Shown here one piece after another: positions 1 to 11,170 of a stretch of 64,000 nucleotides of DNA. Under the pieces are notes generated by a model. It was not told where the DNA came from and searched no databases. It worked only from the letters and a program-made list of their open reading frames with translations. The stretch spans positions 39,516,566 through 39,580,565 of the forward strand of contig NC_086375.1 in assembly GCF_036588685.1 (NCBI RefSeq), written 5' to 3'. The stretch comes from Mytilus trossulus (lineage: Eukaryota; Mollusca; Bivalvia; Mytilida; Mytilidae). How positions within the stretch are numbered: the stretch's first letter is position 1; every line of letters begins with the position of its first letter. The position numbers and the translations under genes are program-made.

Positions 1-402
1 ATGTACAGACCAGATTCGTTGATTACGATCTCCGTATTTGCAGTTTTCCTCAAATTCAAAAATGATGGGTTGTTTGAAGATTCTGCAGACAACATTCTAA
101 AACCCAGGGATTCTAAAGAGAAAACATAATCATGAGTAATCGAAAGATCCGCGGTTTTTTCCAGTGGTAATCAAAACATATCATCTATTCTTCAATTCAA
201 CTTTTTCTAAACTATCAATATGAATGTAACATAATAATAATCATGTTCATGCAAAAATGGCTAATGACCTATCATAACATACCTCGACTAGTAGCTTTTA
301 ATTATATTATTCACTTTCGCTTTAAAGTTTTTATAGTATATTAAGATCACAGAGATCACAAATTTTATTCAGAGGAGATCACTTCTAACCTCTCATTAAA
401 TC

Positions 403-1193
403 TGTCAGAATCTGTCAGGAAAACTGTTCTATGATAGTATGTATAACTGTCATCCTAGCTGACACCTTTTAGACAGTTCTAGCTAGAGCAGTTCTAACCT
501 AGAACTGATTTGGTCAGTTCTACTTAAAACCGATTTAGACAGTTCTACCTAGATCTGATCCCGACAGTTCTATCGTAGGTTTTAGACAGTTCTATTCAGA
601 ACTGACCAAGTTTTACCACTAGAACAGTTCTACGACTAGAACATTTCTACGACTAGAACATTTCTACGATAAGAACTGATTAGGTCAGTTCTACGACTAG
701 CATTGATTTAGTCAGTGCTATCCATAGAACAGTTTTAAGAACTCTTTCTCTTAAATAAAAATCACGTGATATAAATAAGTCAAAAGAATATACAATATTT
801 TTTTTTAATTTTCATCACAGCACTGTTTTAACATTTCAGTGACTTCATTTAGAACTGTTCTACAATCCTGACAGATTTCTTCAGTTCTACGGCTAGAACA
901 GTTTAGACAGTTCTGCTGACAGTTCTACGGTTAGAACTGATTTGGTCAGTTCTGCTGACAGTTCTTCGACTAGAACTGATTCGGGCAGTTCTACCTAGTA
1001 CAGTTTTAGACAGTTCTAGTAACTAGAACACTTTTAGACAGTTCTACCTAGAACTGATTCTGGCAGGTCTACCTAGAACTGATTCTGGCAGGTCTACCTA
1101 GAACTGATTCTGACAGTTTTACTTAGAACAGATCTAGGGTAGAACTGTTTAAAAAATTCTATGACAGATTATTCTGACAGTTCTAATGAGGGG
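403..1193. repeat. Degenerate palindromic satellite
   Basis: About 30 imperfect copies of short units built from 'cagttcta' and its complement 'tagaactg', often joined as 'cagttctacctagaactg'. The unit is therefore self-complementary and either strand could form many small hairpins. Spacing is irregular (about 20-45 bp), so this is a decayed or complex satellite rather than a clean microsatellite. No coding potential is visible. The first 400 bp of the window show nothing recognisable. Confidence 0.75.
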
Positions 1194-1566
1194 TAAGAAG
1201 TTATCTTCACTGTACATATATATACACCAGTTAATACGTCATAAATTTACACTCTCGTTTTTAAGAAAATTTATCATGTTGATACTGTTGTATTTTTAAA
1301 AATTGTCTCAGTCGATGATTTTGTTGTCCAAAATTAAGTAAACTTTTTGTAATGTGATATCTTTATCTATCTAGAAAATACCTTTTAAAGAGATTAATTG
1401 TGACATGCACATATTATATCATACTATCAATTTACATAAGATTTTTTTAATATGTAAATATCACGATAAGAAATAACTAACCTCCTTCTGATCGGTCTAC
1501 ATCTATACTAATTTCTTGGAACTGCACTCGGTGGCTCTCTGTTTCTAAAACAAAAAAGATTTAATT

Positions 1567-1880
1567 GAGTACAACATATGAAGGGGCATACTAGATAAAG
1601 AAAATCTCTTTTGAGTTCAACAGATAAAGGGAATCTCTTCTGAGTACAACAGATGAAGGGGCATACTAGATAAAGGAAATCTCTTCTGAGTACAACAGAT
1701 AAAGGGAATCTCTTCTGAGTACAACAGATGAAGGGGCATACTAGATAAAGGAAATCTCTTCTGAGTACAACAGATACTGAGTACAACAGATGAAGGGGCA
1801 TACTAGATAAAGGGAATCTCTTCTGAGTACAACAGATGAAAGAAATCTTTTCTGAGTACAACGGATAAAGAGAATCTTTT
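1567..1880. repeat. Minisatellite, 29-46 bp units
   Basis: Tandem array of 'gagtacaacag' + 'ataaagggaatctcttct' blocks, with a longer unit type that also contains 'atgaaggggcatact'. Short (about 29 bp) and long (about 46 bp) unit types alternate, and one unit is truncated near 1770. The open frame on the minus strand across this array (117 codons, Cys/Leu/Phe-rich) is a by-product of the repeat, not a gene. Confidence 0.85.
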
Positions 1881-3095
1881 CATATACATTTACATATTTC
1901 TTAAGATTTGATGTTTGTTTGATGAGTAAGAAGTTGTTGTGTTTTTGTTGAAAAAATATATTATAACAAACATATTCTCAGTATTGCCTAGACAAATTAC
2001 CTGGAATTCCGAAAGCAATTGTTTCAATTTTGGGATAAACAATTCTACGAAATGTCATTGTCAAACTATTATTTTTAAAGACAATAGTAATTATAATGTC
2101 CGTAGTTGAGTTATGTAAATGTTCGTATGGGGTTCAGTATCGGGAGACACGCAATGAACGAAAACATATTAAACAAAGTTGAAACTAAGTGTATACGTGA
2201 TTCCATAATTAGGAGGGGGTTATATGTATTTCTTTAAATTACCTTTTCCTTCTTCTATCTCTGCAGTAACTGGTGATGCCTGTTAAAAATATAACAATTT
2301 TCAGTATTGACATATTTTTTCATGCAAATAATATGTACATGATGTATGAGAAGAATGTTTTTTTTAATTTTCTGATTAAAAATATATTTGAGCTAAATAA
2401 TTATTATATTGATGTTTTGGGAGGCGACTTTTTCTCCAAAACAAGCGTTAAATTGCTTCCTATAAACAACTGTTAGAAGACTTTGACCGATTTCTTCATA
2501 ACAATTAAAAGTGGTAGAAGATTTTAAATAATTGCTTCTTACCAAGTGTTAAATATGTCACTGACACTAAAATAACGACAAGGTAATAAATACAAATAAC
2601 TTGTATGGTGACTTATAACAACTGACAAGGTTGTTTTGACTGTGAAACAATACACCATGAATGAAATGTTTGTTAACAAATTATTATCTGTTGTTGTTCA
2701 ATAAATCAGTGCATGTATTACATGTTCCTTGCTGTGCTGTTTTTGTTTTGTATTTTGCGTTTATTTATATAATATATCGTTTGTTAACTTAAGAGAACAT
2801 AATAAGTCTAGACACGAAGATATCTTTTGGTTGTTTGTGTCTCATAGTGGTTTTTTTTTTGCATTTCTATAACGTATAAACTGATAAAATTGTAAAATAC
2901 ACAATTAAAGTTGATATAACAATAATATGTACATCTAATACACATGATACATAATAAATATCTTACATCAAAAGTCAAGAAAATACGATTTCTATTGAAC
3001 CAAATGTCCTTAATCTTCAATTCTATCATATGACTGGCTTTGATATCTTGTTTTATGTGAATATTTTTTGTATCAATATGTAAGCTTCATACTAG
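1881..3095. other. AT-rich intergenic or intronic DNA, no gene seen
   Basis: No exon with convincing splice sites or recognisable protein similarity was found here on either strand. If the exon at 3123-3791 belongs to a gene transcribed leftwards, this stretch could be its first intron. Confidence 0.4.
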
Positions 3096-3122
3096 TTAGT
3101 GTGCATTAAAAATAACACATAC

Positions 3123-3791
3123 CTTAACTTCAGAGCTTCTCAGTTTGGCATCTTTTCCCACACAACACATTTTGTAGTCTTCTTTGTATGTAATGATATC
3201 TTCGGCTTTGACAATATCACAGGAATAACAAAACAAAACGCCATGATTGTTGTTTGGATTCTGTTTTTGTTGAACATGACTATACACAGCAAAAGACAAT
3301 GCTCCAGCAGCTAATAAGAAAATAAAGAATCCACAACTACAGATTGCTATCCAATGTTGCCGCCTTTGCTTTTTCTTTTTTTGTCTTTGTCTTATTTTGA
3401 TTTGTTTATCGTCTGTGAGTGATGTTTCTTCGTCGTCTGGTGTTTCTGGTGGTCGTAGGTCAATACCTTCATCAGAACCACAGCCACAGGCACCATTTTT
3501 GGCAAAATGTACACTTTTTGTTCCATTTTCTGAACGTCCTTTACTCGTTTCTAGTGTATGTGGTTTATGTGGCTTTGTACCATCGACATCATCTGACAAA
3601 TCTTCAACACAGTCCTCAACTTTCTGAACATTACTTCTCTGTCGAACAAACGTAGGTCTTGCAGATGTCGGTTGGATATTTTCGCGACCCATTGACTCAT
3701 TTACTGGTTTCACTGTTTCGTCTTGATGGTAACCATTTATCGGCGATGGCATTTTTGAATTATCAATCATGAAAAATACATTTTTCGTCAA
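3123..3791 (-). CDS. First coding exon of a single-pass (probably type II) membrane protein
   Basis: The minus-strand reading frame opens at ATG 3791; a second ATG five residues later, followed by 'IDNSKMPSPINGYHQDE', is also possible. It runs 223 codons to a strong splice donor (AAG|GTATGTGTT) at 3123/3122. There is no N-terminal signal peptide. Residues 1-140 are polar and acidic/basic (cytoplasmic tail, 'CGCGSDEG' motif). A Lys/Arg/Gln stop-transfer cluster ('RQRQKKKKQRRQ') is followed by a hydrophobic helix of about 24 residues. The outside part has a CxxC ('FCYSCD') and a 'CC' motif. This layout (basic cluster before the helix, no signal) fits a type II protein such as a TNF-superfamily ligand, whose Cys-bearing stalk and receptor-binding domain would lie on downstream exons not found here. 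The family is inferred, not proven. Confidence 0.6.
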
Positions 3792-4110
3792 AATATTGCC
3801 GTGGTAACTTTTAAACTGCTGACATGTTGTGAAATGAATGTCCTATATAAATGTGGGAATTCCGTTAAATTTCCTGTGACGCATAAGTAAATAAATATAG
3901 AAACCGGATATAAGTATGACCTTTTACCTGTACATTGTATATATACAGTAAGTGTATTACTGTTGTGTTGAAGACTGGGGCGCCCAAGAGGAAATAATAA
4001 ACTAAATTAATCGCGAGATCGTACATTCAATTGCATAAGGTTATAAAATGATTAATGGAATGAAATAATTTACATAGTGTGGATTTTTCTTATTCCCTTT
4101 TAATATTTGT

Positions 4111-4241
4111 CAGGGGCGGATCCAGCCATTTTAAAAGGGGGGTTCCAACTAAATGTCCCTATTCAAATTCATTGATCTGCCAAAAAAAGGGGGGTTCCAA
4201 CCCCCGGACCCCCCCCCCCCCCCCCCTTGGATCCACGTCTG
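4111..4241. mobile_element. Short hAT-like MITE with 5-bp target duplication
   Basis: 131-bp element with terminal inverted repeats beginning CAGGGGCGGATCCA on the left and ending TGGATCCACGTCTG on the right, flanked on both sides by TTTGT (4106-4110 and 4242-4246). It contains two 'ggggggttccaac' motifs and a long C run (4209-4226). CAG...CTG ends with a 5-bp duplication fit the hAT superfamily. It is non-autonomous. Confidence 0.6.
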
Positions 4242-4760
4242 TTTGTTTCATAAGAAGTATAATAACTAATACCGTACTATAACGTTATGGACAAGATCAG
4301 AGCCTAATATTAACACTACATGTGTTTTATATAACTATTATATTAAATCGTATAACAATTAAATACTATATATATTACTTCATATATTTTCATATAAGTA
4401 TCCTTAAATTGTATTTATTCAATAAATTTTGCATGAAATCATTGATTCAAGCACGTATTATATATATACTTGCTAAATATTAACCGTATGTACGCCCGGT
4501 TCACTGTCAATTTGTCGTATCTAATTTTTTGAAAAATATCGATTTTAGTTGAAATGATAGGACTTTTTTAGACAGGGAACTCACTTTTGTCCAATAACTT
4601 TTGAACACATATCGACACATTATTTAAATTCGTCTCAATACAGGTTACAAAAAAAGACAAGAATCAAGATTGAAACAGATCAATTTATTTTAACATAAAT
4701 TATATGTATCATAACTGTCAGCAACAATATATTTTTAATACATGTAAAATTGTAAAATAT

Positions 4761-5190
4761 AAAAAAGAAGATGTGGTATGATTGCCAATGAGACAACCAT
4801 CCACAAAAGACCAAAATGACACAGACATTAAGTTAACAACTATAGATCACCGTACGGCCTTCAACAATGAGCAAATCCCATACCGCACAGTGAGCTATAC
4901 AAGGCCCGATAAGACAATGTAAAACAATTCCAACGAGAAAACTAATGGCCCTATTTATGTAAAAAATGAACGAAAAACAAATATGTAACACATAAACAAA
5001 CGACATCCACTGAATTTACAGGCTCCTGACTTGGGACAGGCACATACTTAAATAATGTGGCGGAGTTAAACATGTTAGCGGGATCCCAACCCTCCCCTAA
5101 CCTGGGACAGTGGTATAACAGTACAACATAAGAACGAACTATAAAAATCAGTTGAAAAAGGCTTAACTCATCAGATGGATAAATATAAGT
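4761..5190 (+). repeat. Dispersed repeat family A (near full-length copy)
   Basis: Begins 'aagaagatgtggtatgat', contains 'gacaaccatccacaaaa', 'caccgtacggccttcaac' and 'gtggcggagttaaacatg', and ends near 'actcatcagatggataaat'. Related copies in this window are at 15970-16320 (minus), 21228-21330 (minus), 26941-27195, 27447-27560, 45700-46080, 48900-48990, 54410-54480 and 55215-55400. Its dispersal and lack of ORFs show a non-autonomous mobile repeat; the class was not determined. Confidence 0.75.
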
Positions 5191-5219
5191 GGACGTGGTA
5201 TGTATTAAAAGTATGAATT

Positions 5220-5335
5220 AGATGGTCCGAGACCACAATTGTGGTCCCTTGATTTTCGTTTCCTTGATTTTCGTATACATGTAAAATTATAATAGTATGT
5301 ACTAGATGGTCCGAGACCACAATTGTCGTCCCTTG
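5220..5335. repeat. Short direct repeat with 16-bp palindrome
   Basis: Two copies of 'agatggtccgagaccacaat' about 84 bp apart (near 5219 and 5303). In the first copy 'gaccacaattgtggtc' (5231-5246) is a perfect 16-bp palindrome; the second copy has one change that breaks it. Confidence 0.6.
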
Positions 5336-5387
5336 AAAATTATCATAATGTATACTTTCGTTTTGCAGTGATTCAGTGTAGACATTC

Positions 5388-6087
5388 TTACACTGGCATA
5401 GTTTTATATGTATTTGAATGAGACAGCTGAGAACTCATTTCTATAGTAGCAATATTGAGTTCTAGAATACACCTACCGATACCAAATTGATCCGATACGA
5501 TATTCCACAGCATGAGTTTCCTATAGCGACTTCTTTTTAAAAAAAAGTTGATGTTTTTAAGAAAAGCATAGAACCATGATAGGTCCCTATTTGTGAAGTT
5601 GAAGTTATCTATCATTCTAATTTTACAGACGCCATCATTAGCTGATTGACCGTTATGGAATATATGTGTCACAGATGACCACGGATAAATTTCAATTGGC
5701 GTAACTACAATCCTGTCCTCTTTTCCTCTATTGTGGCTTCAACGAATGCGACGTACGTGTATCACCGGATGAATGTACGACGATGAATACGACGGATGCC
5801 ATATATGATCAGGAACTTCATGAGCACACAAGTGCAACCCCGGTTGGCGGGGTTCCTGATGCCTTTCGTCAGTTTTACTTAGACTTAGGAGTTTTAAATG
5901 CTCCTTAGTTTCTCTGATCATAATGGTATTTCGAAAAATCAAAATGCACGGTCAATATGTCGATCTTGGAAAAGGAAATCATCGTAAGGAGTAATGTGAA
6001 CGCTATTGAGACCTTGGAGTCAAAATTCCTGTGAACCTGGTGAACTAACATACAAAGCACCCAGTACACCAACTCATTCAATAACAA
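5388..6087 (-). other. Unassigned stretch with three short open frames
   Basis: Minus-strand frames at 5905-6087, 5739-5942 and 5388-5672 are adjacent or overlapping but in different phases. None resembles a family I can name and I see no convincing splice pattern. They may be fragments of a decayed gene or chance. Confidence 0.2.
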
Positions 6088-6346
6088 ATTTTAAAAAAAT
6101 GGTACAGAAGATTTTATATTTTTTTCCAATTAATTGAAGTAACAAGGAGTATATTAAGACATTATTTTCGACAAAAATTACGCACTTTTTAATAACATTT
6201 ATCATCTTAATATAAATGATATGTGTTATTGTTGAGCAGACATCATGACATCAATCACCGGCTGAGCCGAAACAGAAAAAATATTACATTCAAATAACTC
6301 TTGTCATAAGAGAGATAACCCAACTTTAATACGTGACATGATTAAG

Positions 6347-6506
6347 AAATAATTCCTTCATGTCATGTTCTATGCTCATTTTAACATGGGTAGGCATTAT
6401 ATTTGTCGATATTTTACACTGAGCGTTAGCGAGGTGTAAAATGTGGTCAAATATAATGCCTACCCATGTTAAAATGAGCATAGAGCATGACACGAAGGAA
6501 TTATTT
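6347..6506. repeat. Long hairpin, copy 1
   Basis: Inverted repeat with arms of about 70 bp. The left arm starts 'aaataattcctt', the right arm ends 'aaggaattattt'. The arms contain 'atgggtaggcattatatttg' and its complement, and the centre reads 'gagcgttagcgag'. Few mismatches separate the arms. Confidence 0.85.
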
Positions 6507-6847
6507 CGATTCTAACATGACAAATACAATATATTTAAACGTCGAAGCGTATGAAAATACCTGTAAGAATGTTTGGCTGTTCCCGTTTCCTCCCCGAGGA
6601 GTCTGTATATTACATTTCATATTTAATAAGTTTAAAAACTACGAGCAGGATAAATATATGTTGTTTGATAAAAATATATAATAAAAGTTTATGTTAGCTT
6701 CTAAATTGTAAATATTTAAAAGGATATATACGATGGAAATACCGTTAATATAAAAAGTCCGTGCGCATGTGTCAAACATATTTTTTGTGCTCATTAGAAC
6801 ACGGCTTTGTTAACAAAGCGTAATAAGGACGTCATATTAGAATTAAG

Positions 6848-7007
6848 AAATAATTCCTTCTTGTCATGCTCTATGCTCATTTTAACATGGGTAGGCATTA
6901 TATTTGTCGATATTTTACACTGAGCGTTAGCGAGGTGTAAAATGTGGTCAAATATAATGCCTACCCATGTTAAAATGAGCATAGAGCATGACACGAAGGA
7001 ATTATTT
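6848..7007. repeat. Long hairpin, copy 2
   Basis: Same foldback as the copy 501 bp to the left, with the same 'gagcgttagcgag' centre and nearly identical arms. Confidence 0.85.
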
Positions 7008-7832
7008 CGATTCTAATAGGACAAATACAGTATTTTTATAGGTCGAAGCGTACGAAAATACCGTAAAAATGATTGGCTTTTCCCGTTTCCTCCCCGAGGA
7101 GTTTGTGCATTACATTTCTTATTTGATAAGTTGAAAAACTATGAGCAAGGTACATATATGGTGTTTTATAAAATAATATAATAAAAATGTATGCTAGCTG
7201 CTTAAATGTATACATTTTAAAGAATAGCGATGAAAATAACGTTAATATACACAAAAAGTTCGTGCGCATGTGTCAAACATATTTTTTATGCTCATTAGAA
7301 CACGGCTTTGTTTACAAAGCGTAATAAGGACGTCATATTAGAATACACAATAAAATATATGAAAATAGTACAAAGTACTAGCATCTATTAAAAGAATATT
7401 TATTTTTTTCCAAATTACAGGTTCACAAAAGAGCCTTTGAATTTGATAAAATGATTGAATTAATTTGTTAAAAAAATAAGACATTACAACTTAACGTAAA
7501 TATCACCATAAGGCTTGGATAGAAACAGAGCAAAAAATATATGAAAAGATAAACCAAAGAAACTGTGATCGTATATGTAACTATAAAAATGTTGGAACAC
7601 TATATATACCTTCTGATAAACGATCATTTGATTCGATTTTTCTTATGCACCTGTTAACCAAATAATTACAATTGGTCCCTCCTCCTTTTCCCTTTCAAAA
7701 CAGTAACAAACAATAACAAAACAAACAAAAAATAGTGGTGGTACAATTAAAAATTGTAACGTTCGGTGGCAAACTAACATTTCATTAATTTTCAGGACAT
7801 GAACAAATTAACAATGAATTGTATAGTTATAG

Positions 7833-7867
7833 CAGAGACATATAATACATTGTATTATATGTCTCTG
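7833..7867. repeat. Perfect 35-bp palindrome
   Basis: Arms 'cagagacatataataca' and its exact complement, separated by a single t. A degraded relative may lie near 32625 ('cagagaac...gtctctgg'). It looks like a collapsed foldback element. Confidence 0.8.
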
Positions 7868-7989
7868 GTTATAGGAACTCACGGTAATTTATATATGTCG
7901 GACTGACACTGGAAAATGAGGATATGGCGGATAGTGACATAAACTTTGCTTTGCAAAAGGTCACCTACAGACCCCTAAAAACATAACCA

Positions 7990-8500
7990 TTGGGTGTTCA
8001 GTAGACATCATGACATCATACGGTCGTAACAGACAAAAAAGAATTCATTCAACTTAAAAAGAGCGATAACCAACTTTAATTTGTAATACCTGCCATGATA
8101 CACAATGATAAAATATAACTTACGAAGAGAAGAGAAGAATAGCATCTGGTAATACTATAGAATATTTTATGTTTCCAAATTACAGGAAAAATTAATTGAG
8201 TAAAAATTGAGACATTCCAATTTAATATTAATATCACCGTCCAAAAGTCTGTCAGAAACAGACGCAGCCTTAATACAAGAACAACTAAATTGAAGAAAAA
8301 ACTGAAATCGTTTATGTCACTAGTAAAATGCAATGTAACTCAATAGACCCTTAATATAATGCCTTGTAATAAACGATCATTTGATTATTCGATTTTTCTT
8401 ATGTACCTGTTTACCAATTGCTGTTGAAGACCCCCCTTTTTCCCCCTTTCCAAAATAACAAAAGCCGATGATAACAAATAAACAAAAACGGTGTGCAATT
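7990..8500. repeat. Segmental duplication, copy 2 (empty site)
   Basis: Aligns with the flanks of copy 1 (6225-7760) but lacks the tandem hairpin insertion; the uninterrupted site is at about 8094-8106. Confidence 0.65.
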
Positions 8501-8740
8501 AAATGTTGCTCGTGGAATTCTGGTCACGAAATATATTGCAAACTCTGAGTAAGAAAAGGATAAATAATGTGTCGATCTTTACATTTAGACTTATTACTAA
8601 GAAATTCTTCTTGAAATCGTGTTTTTCCTTCAGGAAATTGCCCGAAAATCGTTCTCCGTTTTTCAGTCCTTTGAGGTAAGTGCCGAAATTTTGTCTTAGT
8701 TTAAAAATAATCTTATATTTGTTATAAAAATATAACTTAC

Positions 8741-8855
8741 CAGCACATTTCTTCCATTTCCAAACCATTCTTCGAAGCCGGTTTTTATACACCTCAAATC
8801 CCATGCCTGATAAAACGGCGCCGGAAATTGTGTCCCCGGCCACTCTAACCTTTTC
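8741..8855 (-). CDS. Candidate internal coding exon, unknown protein
   Basis: On the minus strand an acceptor-like 'ccattatag' precedes 38 open codons that end at a strong donor, GCTG|GTAAGTTA. The reading (residues 'VAGDTISGAVLSGMGFEVY' then 'KNRLRRMVWKWKKC') is basic and hydrophobic, and GC-richer than its surroundings. It has no upstream ATG in frame; the frame closes just before the acceptor. No partner exons or family were recognised, so it could be an orphan or remnant exon or chance. Confidence 0.3.
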
Positions 8856-8929
8856 CTATAATGGTTGGGTTTCGTCTGTTGTGTTGGGAAAATGACATTT
8901 TTGTGTGTAAATGTTTGCCTAGTATTCTC

Positions 8930-9995
8930 GAGACTTTCGGCAGTGAACAGTGACTGGGCTTTTCCTGATGGCTTTTCCGACGTATACTAGACTGATTCAT
9001 TCGATCATATATTATATATATATATATATTTCTGATAGTTTTCCCCATCGTATATGTTAATGTTAATTCAAAGGCAGTAAATACAGCTGTATTAGCTGAA
9101 TTGGGAATGTACCCTATTGGTATACAGGCCCTTAAGTCTTCTATAGGATTTTGGTTACATATTTTTAAAGTCAAATGAAAATGAGTCTTTATTATATAAT
9201 GTTTATAAAGCTAACAAGCAGTTAAATGATGGATTTGCTTCAAAAGTTAAAATGCTACTTTCAAAATTAAATTTCACTCATGTTTGGGAAAATTCTCTAA
9301 AAAACGATTACTATTAGCCGTCGTGAAGAAGCTCAATGAAAATTACATTATATTTTGGAAAAATTGTCTCTTTAATGATGATAATTCAATAAATGGAAAT
9401 AAACTAAGAACCTACAGAAAATTTTAAAGTTAAGTATGAACTAGAAAAGTACCTTTTATTGAATTTAGATAAAATGTTACAAAAAATTATGCTAAAATAA
9501 GAATAAGTAATAGTATGTTGGCTGTTGAACGTGGAAGATACAACAAAACAGCTCTAGAAAATAGAATATGTCCTTTATGCCATAAAGAGTTGGAAGATGA
9601 ATTTCATTTCATCATTACATGTTCAGAAATTAATAAAACTAGGATCAAAATGTTTAATGAAATTTCTAATATTGTCCCCTGTTTTAATTCCATGAGTGAA
9701 GAAAATAAATTTGATTTTATATTTTCCTGCGAAGAATGTGATATATTACTTATCATTGTTAACTACATAAGTGAAATGTATAATGAGAGAAACAATTATA
9801 ATGTCAATATATGAACTGTGTAATTTATATTATAACATATTTTTTCATACATAAGCATAATATTTTAGTACATAACTTTAAAGAGGAGGCATGCTGTCAA
9901 AAATAGTATTATAATTAATACTATTAATCTATGTTTTTGTTTTTCTTTCAATGCTACATGTTTGTAGTGTAACTGCTTCTACTTCTACTTCTACC
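8930..9995 (+). mobile_element. 3' part of a decayed LINE (plus strand)
   Basis: Frames interrupted by stops and shifts encode the region that follows the reverse transcriptase core in many mollusc LINEs: 'AVNTAVLAELGMYPIGIQAL' near 9070-9140, 'LRTYRKFKVKYELEKYL' near 9405-9455, then the C-terminal zinc-knuckle region at 9515-9814. An AT-rich 3' UTR follows, and the element may end at the hexamer tract (cttcta)n at 9976-9995. It is truncated at the 5' end. Confidence 0.7.
9515..9814 (+). pseudogene. LINE ORF2 C-terminus with CCHC-type knuckle
   Basis: 99 codons. 'LAVERGRYNKTALENRICPLC' style sequence leads into C-x2-C, then 'EDEFHFIITC': the Cys-Cys-His-Cys pattern that ends non-LTR retrotransposon polymerases. 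It is the longest surviving open piece of the plus-strand LINE. The upstream frame is broken, so it is a remnant rather than an active gene. Confidence 0.75.
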
Positions 9996-10332
9996 ATATA
10001 GTGACCGCCTTCAACAAATTGAAGATTATGTCACAGGAGGAAACTTACAACAAGACATAGATTGAAAAAATGTACAAGTTTTTTTAAAAATACGAAAAAT
10101 TAAAAATATAAAATGTTTTGTATAATAAAGTAAGATGTTGTAATTAATATTGATGCTTTGAGATTGAAGATTTGAAAGAGTGTACTGAAGTGCAATTTAC
10201 AATGTTATCTGGTAGTTTGTTCCAGTCGGTAATAGTTCTTGGAAAATATGATTCTTTTCTGTACTGTGTTTTGCAGGATGGAATTTGGAAGCTGTTCGAA
10301 TTAGAGTGTCTTGTTTGTCTTTTTTGAGGAAT

Positions 10333-11170
10333 TCATTTATTATTTTTAGGAATTGCAACCTTTTCGTGTTCAATTTTGAAAAGCATTACCAATCTGGAGT
10401 CTTTTCTTCTGTCAGAGAGACTGCGCCATTCAAGATGTTGTAACATGTTACCAACGCTTGAGGTGTTTCTGTATTTGTTGGTAACAAAACGGGCAGCCCT
10501 CCTTTGAACTTTTTCAATGCTATCTATGTCTTGTTGTAAGTATGGATCCCAAACAGAGCAAGCATACTCTAGTGATGGTCTTACTAGGGACTTATATGCT
10601 TGCTCTTTAATGGATGTTGAACTTATGTTCAGGTTCCTCCTTAGAAAGCCTAGTGTGCTATTAGCTTTCTTGCATATGTTGTTAATATGCACATCCCATT
10701 TAAGGTTGGAACTGATGGTGACCCCCAGATATTTTGCTGTTGTTACATGTTCTAATGAATGATTGTGTAATGTGTAGTCAAATGTGATTGGTTTTTTTTA
10801 TTTCTGGTGACTGAAATTACATTACACTTATCTGGGTGGAATGCCATTTTCCAAGTAGTTTCCCACGATGCAAGTTTGTCTAGATCTTTTTGTAATGTTA
10901 ATGCATCGGAGTTTGATTTTATTGCCAAATAAACTATTGTGTCGTCTGCAAATAAACGTACTGTAGATGTTAGACCAGATGGAATGTCATTAATATAGTA
11001 CAAGAAGAGACTTGGTCCAAGAACTGACCCCTGTGGAACCCCTGACTCAACTGCAACATACTCAGATTTTCCCCCCTCTAGAACTACTGCATGTTTGCGA
11101 TTGCTTAGAAAATTTTGTATCCAGTAATTTAATTCCCCCTGTATCCCGTAATGATGAAGCTTATATTATA
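10333..11170 (-). pseudogene. LINE reverse transcriptase, C-terminal half
   Basis: Continues after the frameshift: 'ESGVPQGSVLGPSLFLYYIN' (motif B) near 11000-11060, motif C 'RLFADDTIVYLA', 'MAFHPDKCNVI', then a second frameshift in an A run near 10790, followed by 'TTAKYLGVTISSNLKWDVHI', 'NSTLGFLRRNL' and 'LVRPSLEYACSVWDPY', the usual thumb/C-terminal motifs. The catalytic FADD is intact. Confidence 0.85.

Larger units (their letters stand above)
6341..7344. mobile_element. Tandem pair of about 501-bp hairpin elements
   Basis: Two direct copies (6341-6843 and 6842-7344) of a unit starting 'attaagaaataattcctt' and ending 'gacgtcatattagaat'. Each has an internal long hairpin in its first third and a second inverted pair ('attctaayatgac' near 6509 against 'gtcatattagaat' at its end). 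The related locus at 8090-8110 reads straight through ('catgatacacaat'), giving the empty site. No transposase is encoded. Confidence 0.75.
6225..7760. repeat. Segmental duplication, copy 1 (interrupted)
   Basis: The flanks 6225-6348 and 7345-7760 align in order with 7990-8500: shared blocks include 'gacatcatgacatca', 'gataaccaactttaat' (with one extra base), 'ttccaaattacagg', 'aaacgatcatttgatt' and a run of 'ataacaaa' before 'caaac'. Copy 1 differs by carrying the 1-kb tandem insertion at 6342-7344. Confidence 0.7.

Noticed and set aside
1508-1861. 117-codon Cys-rich minus-strand frame
   Set aside because: It is the translation of the minisatellite; periodicity and composition follow the DNA repeat, with no splice or promoter context.
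6794-6994. 66-codon minus-strand frame over the second hairpin
   Set aside because: It falls in the palindromic arms and has a counterpart in neither sister copy; a product of the repeat.
8845-9174. 109-codon minus-strand frame
   Set aside because: It lies opposite the LINE polymerase remnant on the plus strand, whose motifs ('AELGMYPIGIQAL') explain the open sequence.
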